Source: JAHJDS01 sp964569795
GTDB taxonomy: Bacteria; Desulfobacterota; Desulfarculia; Desulfarculales; JAHJDS01
Assembly: GCA_964569795.1 (NCBI GenBank)
Contig: CAZMVB010000007.1
Coordinates: 1-64,000 of the forward strand
DNA: 64,000 nt
Direction of reading: 5' to 3'
The notes under the pieces are model-generated. The model did no database searches. It was not told the DNA's origin and was given only the letters and a program-made list of their open reading frames with translations. The position numbers and the translations under genes were made by a program. Positions 1 to 8,165 of this stretch are shown one piece after another. Positions within the stretch are counted from its first letter, which is position 1, and the number at the start of each line of letters is the position of its first letter.

Positions 1-185
1 GCGAGATCCTGAACGTCCCGGAGGACTTTGACATCGACTGCGTCATCGCCCTGGGCACCCCGGCCGAGCACCCGGTCATGGTCGAGATGGAGGGCGAGGA
101 TGTCCGCTACTGGCGGGATACGGCCGGCGTCCACCACGTCCCCAAGCGGCCTCTGGCCAAGATCTTTCGTCTAAATATCGAATAG
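1..185 (+). CDS. Nitroreductase family protein, C-terminal fragment
   Basis: An open frame enters from the left edge, with its first full codon at base 3, and ends at a TAG at 183-185. The 60 visible residues contain an IALGTPAEHP stretch followed by a DVRYWRD...HVPKRPL ending. This matches the usual C-terminus of NAD(P)H/FMN-dependent nitroreductases, where a 'GYPAE' loop precedes a tail of this kind. The FMN-binding core lies outside the window, so substrate and cofactor residues cannot be checked. The family call rests on the tail alone. Confidence 0.6.
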   Translation, partial: EILNVPEDFDIDCVIALGTPAEHPVMVEMEGEDVRYWRDTAGVHHVPKRPLAKIFRLNIE

Positions 186-264
186 GGATGCCGCTCACCC
201 GGGAGTCGTACGGTATCCCGTTCCTTCTCAGTTTAGTCCCCCAGGCAACCATCGCTCTGTCAGT

Positions 265-786
265 TTACAGACCCATCATTTTTTTGAACTTCCCACTGGT
301 GGCACTGCTTTCGCCCTTACCACTTCTAATCACTCCACCGATACTCCACGTGGGAATATTTTTGGTGTGCTGCGTATTCAGGAGGTCCGAATTTTTTAGC
401 TTTGCAGCCTGTATCAGCGTTTTCTCGACATCCGCCAGGATTTCTTTTGGTATCTTGTTTCTACCATCGTTTCGTGTGATGAAGAACATAACAGGCGCGC
501 CCTTTCGATCCGAGATCACGTCGCGGTATTTCAGGATTTTTCCATCTGTAAAGCATTCCTGCTTCATATTGTTTCTTGTTTTTCCTACATAATAAGGTGT
601 GTGGCCGCGCGCTACTGATATGGCAAATACATAGCAACCATGTTTTGTTGCAAAATCACCAGGTTCTCCATCCCAGAATTCCTTGGCATGGATTTTTTTT
701 ATAGTTTTGCCCTTCCCGTGGCTTAGTATTCCATACGGTATCTTATAAGGGCCTGACACTTTGAACTTTATAGCCTTACCAGGCAT
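265..786 (-). CDS. GIY-YIG-like domain protein, A+T-rich (probably acquired)
   Basis: This 173-residue protein has a GCYVFAI segment at residues 50-56 and YYVGKT at residues 65-70, the spacing expected of the two strands of a GIY-YIG nuclease fold. The rest is basic and hydrophilic, with no signal peptide or membrane segment. The downstream active-site Arg and Glu of the superfamily cannot be assigned with certainty. Its base composition is far more A+T-rich than any neighbouring gene, which suggests horizontal transfer. A GGAGGA ribosome site lies just before the ATG, and a consensus-like promoter lies 43-71 bases upstream of it. It may be a lone nuclease or part of a restriction or mobile function; no partner gene is visible. 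Activity is inferred only from the fold-level resemblance. Confidence 0.55.
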   Translation of the reverse strand: MPGKAIKFKVSGPYKIPYGILSHGKGKTIKKIHAKEFWDGEPGDFATKHGCYVFAISVARGHTPYYVGKTRNNMKQECFTDGKILKYRDVISDRKGAPVMFFITRNDGRNKIPKEILADVEKTLIQAAKLKNSDLLNTQHTKNIPTWSIGGVIRSGKGESSATSGKFKKMMGL

Positions 787-828
787 GATTGTCCTCCATC
801 GTTTGAGTTTTTATGGGCCTGAATAAAT

Positions 829-857
829 ATTATATGGACTTGTTCTCATTTTGTAAA
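829..857 (-). promoter_or_regulatory. Sigma70-type promoter of the GIY-YIG-like gene
   Basis: On the minus strand a TTTACA -35 hexamer (852-857) is separated by exactly 17 bases from a perfect TATAAT -10 hexamer (829-834). Transcription would start near 822 and give a leader of about 35 nt before the ATG at 786. Confidence 0.65.
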
Positions 858-876
858 GACAGTTCCAATATGCACG

Positions 877-2178
877 TCAGATCAGGCACATCTTCCTGGC
901 CTCGGACATCAACTGGTCCCGGAACCGGGGGTGGGCCAGGCTGATGATATCCTGGGCCCTCTCCCGGGTGGATTTGCCCTTGAGGTTGACCACCCCGTAC
1001 TCGGTGGCCAGCCAGTGGGTGTCCATCCGGGGGGTGGTGACGACCGTGCCCGGGGCGAAGCGGGGCACCACCCGGGAGACCTGTCCGTCATGGGCGGTCG
1101 AGTAAAAGGCGATGATCGACTTGCCGCCCTTGGAGTTGAAGGCCCCGCGCACGTAATCGAGCTGGCCGCCGGTGCCCGAGAACTCGTGGCCGCCCAGGTA
1201 CTCCGAGTTGCACTGACCCAGCAGGTCCACCTCCAGGGTCGAGTTGATGGAGATCATCTGATCGTTTCGGGCGATGACGTCCGGGGCGTTGGTGTAGGAC
1301 ACCGGATAGCTCTCCAGGGACGGATTGTCGTCCATGAACTCGAACATCTCGCGATCGCCGATGGCGTTGGTGAAGACGTGCTTCCGGGGATGGAAGTTCT
1401 TTTTCCGGCCGGTGACCACCCCCCGCTTGATCAGGCGGACCATGCCCGGGCAGAACAGCTCGGTGTGGATCCCCAGGTCCTGGTGATCGTCCAGGTAATG
1501 GGTCACCGCGTCGGGGATGCCGCCGATGCCCAGTTGGAGGGTCGCCCCGTCAGGGATCATCCGGGCGATGGCCCGGCCGATGGTCTCGGCCTCGGGCTTG
1601 GCCGGGGCCGGGGAGACCTCGATCAGGTCGGCCTCGTTCTCGACCACCAGATCGACCTCGTCGATATGCAGCAGCGAATCGCCGAAGACCCGGGGCATCC
1701 GAGAGTTAACCTCGACGATCAGTTTCCGGCAGGCCCGGGCCGCGGTCGAGATGTAGTCGTTGACCGCGCCGAAGGTGAAGAACCCTGCCTTGTCCATGGG
1801 CGAGACCGTGGTCACCACCACGTCGATGTCCATGAACTCGCGGCAGATGCGGGGGAGCTGGTGAAACTCGTTGGGCACGAAGTAGTTCAGTCCGGCGCTG
1901 ACCTGGTCCCGGTCGGCCCGGCCCACGAACCAGCAAAAGGCCTCGAGCTTGTCGCACAGGTCCGGAGCCAGCAGGGTCCGGGACATGTGGTCCAGGGGCA
2001 GGAGGGAGAAGACCTTCAGTCCCCGCAGGTCCCCGCCCCTGACCCGGTCGGCGACGGCCGCCAGCAGGGCCGGCGGCTCGGCGGTGGTCATGCCGTGGAC
2101 CAGGGTGGCGCCGTGGTCGATGGCCGCCGCGGCCTTGTCCGGCGTGGTCAGCTTGGCGCCATAGGCGGCGGAATACAT
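877..2178 (-). CDS. Acetyl-CoA hydrolase/transferase family (4-hydroxybutyrate CoA-transferase-like)
   Basis: The 433-residue length is typical of family I CoA-transferases of the 4-hydroxybutyrate/butyryl-CoA:acetate CoA-transferase group. Motifs visible are FTFGAVNDY (residues 135-142), GIGGIPDAV (218-225) and HTELF (238-242). The glutamate at position 240 lies where 4-hydroxybutyrate CoA-transferases carry the catalytic Glu that forms the enzyme-CoA thioester. The C-terminal domain has the usual GTVVTTPRMDTHWLATEYGVV segment split around the second half of the active site. It would move CoA between acyl-CoA and acetate (or similar) in the cytoplasm. It stands alone on the minus strand just downstream of the potassium channel gene, with an 18-base gap. 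The exact acyl substrate cannot be told from sequence. Confidence 0.85.
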   Translation of the reverse strand: MYSAAYGAKLTTPDKAAAAIDHGATLVHGMTTAEPPALLAAVADRVRGGDLRGLKVFSLLPLDHMSRTLLAPDLCDKLEAFCWFVGRADRDQVSAGLNYFVPNEFHQLPRICREFMDIDVVVTTVSPMDKAGFFTFGAVNDYISTAARACRKLIVEVNSRMPRVFGDSLLHIDEVDLVVENEADLIEVSPAPAKPEAETIGRAIARMIPDGATLQLGIGGIPDAVTHYLDDHQDLGIHTELFCPGMVRLIKRGVVTGRKKNFHPRKHVFTNAIGDREMFEFMDDNPSLESYPVSYTNAPDVIARNDQMISINSTLEVDLLGQCNSEYLGGHEFSGTGGQLDYVRGAFNSKGGKSIIAFYSTAHDGQVSRVVPRFAPGTVVTTPRMDTHWLATEYGVVNLKGKSTRERAQDIISLAHPRFRDQLMSEARKMCLI

Positions 2179-2196
2179 GGGGATGCCTCCTCCGGA

Positions 2197-3228
2197 CTAC
2201 AGCCTGAAGCGGGCGGCCGGGGCCTCGGCCTTGTTGCCCAGCAGTTCCCCCAGGCGGGGCAGGTTACCTCGGGGCCCCAGGGCGATCAGGGTGTCGCCGA
2301 CCTCGATGAGCGCCTGGGGCGAGGGGTTGTAGAACATCTTCCCGTCCGGCTTCTTGATGGCCACCACGATCAGGTCCAGCTTCTGCCTGATGCCTGACTC
2401 CTGGAGGGTGACGTCCTTGAGCGTCGCCTCGGGCTGCACGGGCAGTTCCTCCATCTGGAGGTCAAAGGACGGATCGTGAAAGGTCTGGTCGATGAAGTCG
2501 GTGACCGTCGGCCGGATGACGGCCATGGCCATCCGCCGGGCGCCGAGGCGATTGGGCAGGACCACGTGGTCGGCCCCGGCCTTGCGCAGGCGGATCTCGT
2601 CCCGCTCGTCCTCGGCCCGGGCCAGGATGAACAGGTCGGGGTTGAGTTCCCGGGCGGTCATGGTCACGTACAGGTTGGCCGCCGCCGAGGGCAGGCAGGT
2701 GATCAGGCCCTCGGCCCGTTTCAGCCCGGCCTTGACCAGGGTTTCCTCCTCGGTGGCCTCGCCGATGACGTAGGCGAAATCGACTTGGTCCAGGGCCTGG
2801 GCGTGCTGCGGGTCGTTATCGACCACCACCAGGGGGACCTTCTGGTCATCCAGCATCTGGGCCACCAGGGACCCGATCCGCCCGTAACCGCACAATACCA
2901 TGTGGCCTTTGGTGCCCTGGATGCGCTTTTCCAATTTTCTTTTCTCCAGCAGGGCCCGGACGTGGCCCTCGAAAATATAGGTGTTGATCGCGGCGAAGAT
3001 GTAAAAGACCGTCCCCACCCCGAAGATGATCAGGATAATGGTGAAGATCTGCCCGCTCCGGGTGAGCTGGTGCACCTCGCCGAAGCCGACCGTGGTCAGG
3101 GTGATGAAGGTCATGTACAGGGAGTCGAGAAGGTTCCACTTCTCGATGATCATGTAACCGATCACGCCGCAGACCATGATCGCCTGGGAAAAGGCGATGG
3201 CGATCAGCAGGCGGGTCAGAACGCTCAC
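2197..3228 (-). CDS. Two-TM potassium channel with RCK (TrkA-N/TrkA-C) domains
   Basis: Two N-terminal membrane helices (about residues 7-27 and 58-85) flank a pore loop containing TTVGFGE, the K+ selectivity filter. A cytoplasmic RCK domain follows, with the Rossmann motif VLCGYGRIGS and the acidic VVVDND strand end that binds NAD or nucleotide. A TrkA-C-like domain runs from about residue 240 to 325. This is the MthK/Kch-like architecture of ligand-gated K+ channels, and 343 residues is the usual length. It is the last gene of a minus-strand run behind the zinc-ribbon/DUF3426 gene, 23 bases away. Conductance of K+ is well supported by the filter; the gating ligand is unknown. Confidence 0.9.
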   Translation of the reverse strand: MSVLTRLLIAIAFSQAIMVCGVIGYMIIEKWNLLDSLYMTFITLTTVGFGEVHQLTRSGQIFTIILIIFGVGTVFYIFAAINTYIFEGHVRALLEKRKLEKRIQGTKGHMVLCGYGRIGSLVAQMLDDQKVPLVVVDNDPQHAQALDQVDFAYVIGEATEEETLVKAGLKRAEGLITCLPSAAANLYVTMTARELNPDLFILARAEDERDEIRLRKAGADHVVLPNRLGARRMAMAVIRPTVTDFIDQTFHDPSFDLQMEELPVQPEATLKDVTLQESGIRQKLDLIVVAIKKPDGKMFYNPSPQALIEVGDTLIALGPRGNLPRLGELLGNKAEAPAARFRL

Positions 3229-3251
3229 TCACCGACCCCCATGGCCCGGCG

Positions 3252-4685
3252 TCAGCGGGCGGGACCGGGCGGGCCCGCCGCAGGCGGGGTTCCGGCGACG
3301 CTGCTGTAAATCTGGACCACGTACTCGCTGAGTCTCTTCTTGAGGGGCAGCTTGTCGAAGACGATCATGAAGCCGATGTCGTGACCCGGCTGGAGGAGAT
3401 AATTGCTCCGGTTATCGCCCAGCCGGTCGTTCAGCCGCTCGTGGATCGCCTTGAGGGGCAGGCGCTTGAACTGGTCGGCGGTGAAGACCACCCCGGCGTA
3501 GGCCAGCACCGGCTTGCCAAAGGGGACGTTCTGCTGGCGCTGATCGCGGGTGTACAGGGTCCCCCGGAGGCGGATGTAGCTGACCGGCGACTGGCCGATG
3601 TTCTTGATCTTGCCCTCGACCACGAACAGCCTTCCGGCCCGGGCCTCGGTGACGAATCGACCCTGGGCGATGACGATCGTCAAATCGGACTTGGCCCTGA
3701 TTACGGGCGGGGCCTTTTTCGCCGGCCCCGGTTGGAGAGACCGCCTGAACCAGGGCACGGCCTTGACCTGGGAATCCATCAGGCGCTGGACGGCCGTCTC
3801 CAATCCCTGGTCCACAAAGGGATAGCGCAGGTAGGGCACCCGCTGGATCAGGCTGATGGTCCGCTGAACCGCCGGATAGTTCCGCACGGGCCGGATGTAC
3901 CTGGGAAACAGCTCGGTCTGATGGATGAAGATCAGGGCGCCGTAAACCGCGCCGGCCAGCAGGATCAGCCACACCAGGCTCCACACCAGGAACCCGCCCA
4001 GTCCGCCCCGCCTCTTTGCCCCGAGCGCTGGTGTGACCGGGACTTGGGGCGGCTCCTCGACGGGGATGACCGGCTCGGTCTCCTGTTCCTGTCCGGGCAG
4101 CGGCTCCGCGGATTCGGGTGGGGGGGTCTCCGCTTCCTCGGGCTCGGTCGGGAAGGGCAGTTCGGACAGGGCCGGCTGGGGAGGGGCCTCAGGCGGTCCT
4201 TCCGAAGGCGCCTCGGGCGGGGCCTCGGGCGGGGCCTCGGACGGAGTTTCGGACGGCCCTTCGGGTGGCGCTTCGGGACCTGCTTCCGGCGGAACCTGGG
4301 CCGGCTCGGACGGCCCTCCGGGGAGGTCCTCGAGCAGGCCTTCGAGGAGGCCTTCGGGGAGATCTTCGGCCGGGCCTTCGGGGGCCGCTTCCGGGGGGGC
4401 TTCGGGCGGCCCTTCCGGGGCCGGTTCTGGCGGCGCCGGCAGCGGTTCCTCCGGGGAAGGTTCCGGCGGGGCCTCGGGCGGCCCTTCCGGGGCCGGTTCC
4501 GGGGCCTCCGGGGGCGGCGTTTCCGGGGCCGAGGCGAGGGGCGCCTCGGGGGCGGGCTGGAGCGCGGGCCGGTGGGCGGTGAACTGGTGTTGACACCTGG
4601 TGCAGCGGACCGGAGAGCCTTCAGGGCTTAACCGGTTTTCATCCAGGTTGTACTTGGTCAGGCAATTGGGACAGGTGATTTCCAT
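3252..4685 (-). CDS. Zinc-ribbon (MJ0042) protein with Pro/Glu-rich linker, one TM and DUF3426 domain
   Basis: The N-terminus (residues 5-36) has two CxxC pairs, CPNC and CRCTRCQ-like, matching the MJ0042/zinc_ribbon_5 family. Residues about 46-230 form a low-complexity array of PPEA/PPEG/PSE units. A single membrane helix (about residues 236-257, WSLVWLILLAGAVYGAL) follows. The C-terminal 200 residues resemble DUF3426, with the typical VVEGKIKNIG strand and a GHDIGFMIVFDKLP segment. The zinc ribbon would be cytoplasmic and the DUF3426 domain periplasmic. DUF3426 proteins have no settled function. The gene lies 28 bases downstream of hpt and is probably co-transcribed with it. Confidence 0.8.
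   Translation of the reverse strand: MEITCPNCLTKYNLDENRLSPEGSPVRCTRCQHQFTAHRPALQPAPEAPLASAPETPPPEAPEPAPEGPPEAPPEPSPEEPLPAPPEPAPEGPPEAPPEAAPEGPAEDLPEGLLEGLLEDLPGGPSEPAQVPPEAGPEAPPEGPSETPSEAPPEAPPEAPSEGPPEAPPQPALSELPFPTEPEEAETPPPESAEPLPGQEQETEPVIPVEEPPQVPVTPALGAKRRGGLGGFLVWSLVWLILLAGAVYGALIFIHQTELFPRYIRPVRNYPAVQRTISLIQRVPYLRYPFVDQGLETAVQRLMDSQVKAVPWFRRSLQPGPAKKAPPVIRAKSDLTIVIAQGRFVTEARAGRLFVVEGKIKNIGQSPVSYIRLRGTLYTRDQRQQNVPFGKPVLAYAGVVFTADQFKRLPLKAIHERLNDRLGDNRSNYLLQPGHDIGFMIVFDKLPLKKRLSEYVVQIYSSVAGTPPAAGPPGPAR
4000..4550. repeat. Degenerate Pro/Glu-coding repeat within the DUF3426 gene
   Basis: Roughly 180 codons are built from short, imperfectly tandem units that read PPEA, PEGPPEAPPE and similar on the minus strand. 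On the plus strand they appear as runs of ggcctcgggcgg-type units. The array encodes the linker between the zinc ribbon and the membrane helix. Repeat copy number is likely to vary between strains. Confidence 0.7.
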
Positions 4686-4713
4686 GAATCCCCCGGCCGG
4701 TCCCTCGCGGGCC

Positions 4714-5229
4714 TCATTTCTTCAGGGTGTAAACATCGGGCAGGTGGCGCCAGTCCTCGTCGAAGTCCAGCCCGTAGCCCACCAGAAAGCCCTGAGGCAC
4801 CTCGAAACCGATGTAATCCACCTGGATATCGATCTCCCGCCGCTCCTTTTTGTCGATCAGGGCGCAGACCTTGACCGAGGCCGGACCCCGCCCCTGCAGC
4901 TCGTCCACCAGCCAGCGCAGGGTCAGGCCGGTATCGACGATGTCCTCGACCACGATCACGTCCCGGCCGGCCAGGGGCAGTTCGGCGTCCTTGGTCATGG
5001 TGATCTTCCCGGCCGAGGTGTCCGAGGACCCGTAACTGGCCAGTCGCACGAAGTCGATCTGGACCGGGACCTCGAGCTGACGGACCAGGTCGCTCAGAAA
5101 GACGAACGCCCCGTTGAGGATGCCGATGAGCAGGGGGGTCTTGCCGGCGTATTCGGCCGAAATCTTGGCGGCCAGTTCCCGGACGCGACCGGCGATCTGA
5201 TCCGCGGCCAGCACCAGCTCCTTGTCCAT
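4714..5229 (-). CDS. hpt: Hypoxanthine phosphoribosyltransferase
   Basis: The protein converts hypoxanthine (and usually guanine) plus PRPP to IMP or GMP in purine salvage. The PRPP-binding signature VIVVEDIVDTGLT lies at residues 90-102, and the flexible-loop region around LASYGSSD at 63-70 is intact. The base-binding DYIGFEVP and C-terminal GYGLDFDE segments are also present. At 171 residues it is normal for the bacterial family. A GGGGGGAGG ribosome site precedes the ATG. It has its own predicted promoter (5269-5298), overlapping the end of sdhE, so it need not depend on read-through from the sdh operon. Confidence 0.95.
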   Translation of the reverse strand: MDKELVLAADQIAGRVRELAAKISAEYAGKTPLLIGILNGAFVFLSDLVRQLEVPVQIDFVRLASYGSSDTSAGKITMTKDAELPLAGRDVIVVEDIVDTGLTLRWLVDELQGRGPASVKVCALIDKKERREIDIQVDYIGFEVPQGFLVGYGLDFDEDWRHLPDVYTLKK

Positions 5230-5268
5230 GGGTCCTCCCCCCGGCCGTACTCCTTTGATTTACAACTA

Positions 5269-5298
5269 AAAATAGATCGACCAGCAATGGGTTGTCAA
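5269..5298 (-). promoter_or_regulatory. Predicted promoter of hpt
   Basis: On the minus strand TTGACA (293-298 of the 5 kb block, i.e. 5293-5298) is followed after 18 bases by TATTTT (5269-5274). The -35 is perfect and the -10 matches 4 of 6. The -35 overlaps the sdhE stop region. The transcript would begin about 33 nt before the hpt ATG. Confidence 0.55.
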
Positions 5299-5558
5299 CC
5301 AATATCCCGGCCGGTTCGCTCCCGGATGGCCCGGATCAGGGCATCATCGACCCCGGCCGGCGGATTGCGCCGCCCCAGGAGCACCTCCAGCAGGTCCAGA
5401 TCGTCCAGTTTCAGCAGGGTTTCCAGGCCGTCCAGCTGGGTGTCGGTCAGGTCGCCCGAGTGACGCGTGACGAACGGGATCAGGAAAAACTCGACCTCGA
5501 GCACGCCCCGCTGGCGAACGGCCAGGCGGAGGCGTCTGACGCGGGCGGCGCGGTCCAT
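5295..5558 (-). CDS. sdhE: SdhE/SDHAF2-like FAD assembly factor
   Basis: This 87-residue protein has the SdhE/Sdh5 (formerly DUF339) pattern: RLRLAVRQRGVLEVEFFL near the N-terminus, containing the conserved RGxxE, then a helical LDGLETLLKLDD...LLGRRNPP segment. Proteins of this family promote covalent FAD attachment to the histidine of SdhA. It lies 50 bases downstream of sdhB as the last gene of the sdh operon, which strongly supports the assignment. The SdhA here keeps the acceptor histidine, so the pairing is consistent. No signal or membrane segment is seen. Confidence 0.85.
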   Translation of the reverse strand: MDRAARVRRLRLAVRQRGVLEVEFFLIPFVTRHSGDLTDTQLDGLETLLKLDDLDLLEVLLGRRNPPAGVDDALIRAIRERTGRDIG

Positions 5559-5607
5559 CCTAGCCGGGATAGTGGCGCTGTAGTCGAAGTCTCATGAATA
5601 ATCCGGG

Positions 5608-6318
5608 CTAAAACTGGCGGGTGACCAGCGCCTTTTTCAGGGTGGCCACGGCCTGGGTCGGATTCAGGTTCTTGGGACAGGCCATGACGCAGTTGAGGAT
5701 GGTGTGGCAGCGCCACACGCCGTGCTTGTCGTTCAAGATCTGCAGCCGCTCGTCGGCCCCCCGGTCCCGCGAGTCCTGGACGAAGCGGGCCACGTTCAAA
5801 AGGGCCGAGGGACCCAGGTACTTCGGATCGGCCCAGTAGGACGGACAGGACGAGGAGCAGCACCCGCAGAGGATGCACTCGTACAGGCCGTCCAGCCGCT
5901 TGCGCTCCTCGATGGTCTGGAGGCGTTCCTTGTCCGGGGGCGGCTCGCGGTTGATGAGGTAGGGCCTGACCAGAAAATACTTGTCCAGAAAGTCGCTCAG
6001 ATCGACCACCAGGTCCTTGATCACCGGCAGCGAGGGCAGGGGCTGGATGACCAGCCGCCGGCGGCTGATGTCCTCGATGTGGGTCACGCAGGACAGCATG
6101 TTCACGCCGTTGACGTTCAGCCCGTCCGAGCCGCAGACCCCCTCGCGGCAGGAGCGGCGATAGGCCAGGGAGCCGTCCTGCTCCCAGCGGATCTGGTTGA
6201 GCCCGTCCAGGATCATCATCCCCGGCCGGCGGATCTCGACCTCGTAGTCCACGTACCGGGGTTCTTCCTCCCGGTCCGGGCTGTATCTGAAGACGGAAAA
6301 GACGACCTTGTGGGCCAT
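5608..6318 (-). CDS. sdhB: Succinate dehydrogenase/fumarate reductase iron-sulfur subunit
   Basis: The 236-residue protein carries all three cluster motifs of SdhB. CREGVCGSDGLNVNG plus a later Cys (residues about 57-77) bind the [2Fe-2S]. CILCGCCSSSCP (about 147-158) gives the [4Fe-4S] ligands, and CHTILNCVMACPKNLNP (about 204-220) completes the [3Fe-4S] site. It passes electrons from the SdhA flavin towards the quinone site in SdhC/D. It is separated from sdhA by 1 base, so the two are translated together. The quinone-proximal residues are conserved in pattern, but the direction (oxidation or reduction) cannot be read from sequence. Confidence 0.95.
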   Translation of the reverse strand: MAHKVVFSVFRYSPDREEEPRYVDYEVEIRRPGMMILDGLNQIRWEQDGSLAYRRSCREGVCGSDGLNVNGVNMLSCVTHIEDISRRRLVIQPLPSLPVIKDLVVDLSDFLDKYFLVRPYLINREPPPDKERLQTIEERKRLDGLYECILCGCCSSSCPSYWADPKYLGPSALLNVARFVQDSRDRGADERLQILNDKHGVWRCHTILNCVMACPKNLNPTQAVATLKKALVTRQF

Positions 6319-6319
6319 G

Positions 6320-8095
6320 TCAGTACTCCCGGGGCGCCAGGGCGACGGTCTCGGCGGTCAGGGGCTTCATCCGGACCGGTTTGAAGTCCAGGCGGATTCG
6401 GCCCCCCTCGTCCAGGAAGGCCAGGGTGTGCTTGAGCCAGTTCTCGTCATCGCGGTTGGGGAAGTCGTCCCGGTAGTGTCCCCCCCGCGACTCGGTCCGG
6501 GCCTGGGCCCCGGTGGTGATGGCCTTGGCCACCAGGATCATCCGCTTCAGTTCCAGGGCCTCGATCAGGTCCAGGTTATAGGTCGGATGCGTATCCATGA
6601 CGGCCAGGCCCTCGGCCTCGGCGTAGAGTTCGTCCAGGATGGCCACCTGGTGGGTCAGGTCCTCGGCGATCCGGAAGACCCCGCAGTTGTGGGACATGGA
6701 GTGGCGCAGCCGCTCCATGACGTTGCCCAGGTTTTTGGCGCCGCCGCCGTCGAACAGGGTCTTGACCTCGTCGATCCCGGCCCGCAAGGACTCGTCCGGC
6801 AGTTCGGGCCAGTTCTCGCCTTGATCGCGGCAGTACTCGGCCATCCGGGCCCCGCCCTCCTTGCCGAAGACCATGATGTCCAAAAGCGAGTTGCTGCCCA
6901 GGCGGTTGGCGCCGTGGACGCTGACGCAGGCCGCCTCGCCGGCGGCGTAGAAGCCGGGCACGACCGTCTCCGGACCGTCGGCCCCGGGCGCCACCACCCG
7001 GGCCTGGAGGTCGGTCGGCACCCCGCCCATGGCGTAGTGGGCCGTGGGCACCACCGGGATCGGCTCCTTGGTGCAGTCCACCCCGGCAAAGGCCATGGCC
7101 AGCTCCCAGATGCCGGGCAGCCGCTCCATGATCACGTCCTTGCCCAGGTGATCGACCTTGAGGAAGAGGTGGTTGGACTCGGGGCCGCAGCCCCGGCCGC
7201 AGCGCAGTTCCTCGGCCATGGCCCGGCTGACGATGTCCCGGCAGGCCAGGTCCTTTTCCTTGGGGGCGCAGGTCTCCATGAACCGGGTGCCGTCGGCGTT
7301 GATCAGGTAGCCCCCCTCGCCCCGGACGCCCTCGGTGATCAGGTTGCCCGCCCCCAGGATGCCGGTCGGGTGGAACTGGACGAACTCCATGTCCTCCAGG
7401 GGCAGCCCGGCCAGCAGGCTCAGGGCCATCCCGTCGCCGGTGTTGATGTGGGCGTTGGAGGTGGTCTCGAAGACCCGGCAGTAGCCGCCGGTGGCGAACA
7501 TGGTCGCCTGGGCCTGGAAGAGGTGGAACCCGCCGTGGATCATGTCCCAGGCCAGGACCCCGACGACCTCCCCCTCGAAGAAGACCAGCCTGAGGGCGTA
7601 GAACTCGTTGTAGAACCGGACGTTCTGCTTGAGGCATTCCTCGTACAGGGTGTGGAGCATGGCGTGGCCGGTCCGGTCGGCCGCGGCGGCGGTCCGCTGG
7701 ATCTCGGACGTGCCGAAGTTACCGGTGTGTCCGCCGAAGCCGCGCTGGTAGATCCGGCCGTCGGCCAGGCGGGAGAAGGGCAGGCCCATGTGCTCCAGCT
7801 CGATGACCACCCGGGGGGCCTGGCGGACCATGAACTCGATGGCGTCCTGGTCCCCCAGCCAGTCGGAGCCCTTGACCGTGTCGTACAGGTGCCACCGCCA
7901 GTCGTCGGTCTGGATGTTGCCCAGCGAGGCGGCGATGCCCCCCTGGGCGCTGACGGTGTGGGACCGGGTCGGGAAGACCTGGCTCAACACGGCCGTGTCG
8001 ATGAGTCCCGAGGCCTCCCGGGCCGCCCGGAGGCCCGCCCCGCCGGCGCCGACGATCAGGGCCTGGTGGCGATGGACGATGACGTTGTCATTCAT
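6320..8095 (-). CDS. sdhA: Succinate dehydrogenase/fumarate reductase flavoprotein subunit
   Basis: The N-terminus has the FAD Rossmann motif ALIVGAGGAGLRAA. Next comes RSHTVSAQGGIAASLGN, whose His is the covalent FAD attachment site. Catalytic and substrate-binding segments FMETCAPKEKDLACRDIVSRAM and HGANRLGSNSLLDIMVFG are intact, and the C-terminal helical domain ends with a GGHYRDDFPNRDDENW motif. The length of 591 residues is normal. It catalyses succinate/fumarate interconversion on the cytoplasmic face. An AGGT ribosome site precedes ATG 8095; a 70-base gap separates it from sdhD. Confidence 0.96.
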   Translation of the reverse strand: MNDNVIVHRHQALIVGAGGAGLRAAREASGLIDTAVLSQVFPTRSHTVSAQGGIAASLGNIQTDDWRWHLYDTVKGSDWLGDQDAIEFMVRQAPRVVIELEHMGLPFSRLADGRIYQRGFGGHTGNFGTSEIQRTAAAADRTGHAMLHTLYEECLKQNVRFYNEFYALRLVFFEGEVVGVLAWDMIHGGFHLFQAQATMFATGGYCRVFETTSNAHINTGDGMALSLLAGLPLEDMEFVQFHPTGILGAGNLITEGVRGEGGYLINADGTRFMETCAPKEKDLACRDIVSRAMAEELRCGRGCGPESNHLFLKVDHLGKDVIMERLPGIWELAMAFAGVDCTKEPIPVVPTAHYAMGGVPTDLQARVVAPGADGPETVVPGFYAAGEAACVSVHGANRLGSNSLLDIMVFGKEGGARMAEYCRDQGENWPELPDESLRAGIDEVKTLFDGGGAKNLGNVMERLRHSMSHNCGVFRIAEDLTHQVAILDELYAEAEGLAVMDTHPTYNLDLIEALELKRMILVAKAITTGAQARTESRGGHYRDDFPNRDDENWLKHTLAFLDEGGRIRLDFKPVRMKPLTAETVALAPREY

Positions 8096-8165
8096 GATGC
8101 TACCTGACGCTTGTCGCCGAGGACGATTCGTCCCCGCGGTTCATTTACGAAAAACCCGCCCGGCC

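Noticed and set aside
931..2397. Long plus-strand frame antisense to the CoA-transferase gene
   Set aside because: It is an artefact of G/C-rich third positions. The product is low-complexity (Gly/Asp/His/Val-rich) with no motif, while the minus strand encodes a complete enzyme. The same holds for the long frames antisense to sdhA, carB, the helicase and the oxidoreductase genes.
4000..4560. CRISPR array
   Set aside because: The repeats are short, contiguous, in frame and encode Pro/Glu units. There are no unique spacers or cas genes.
6320..6345. Dedicated fumarate reductase rather than succinate dehydrogenase
   Set aside because: Sequence motifs do not separate the two directions. The sdhE gene and the sdhC-D-A-B order favour the succinate dehydrogenase name, without excluding reverse use.
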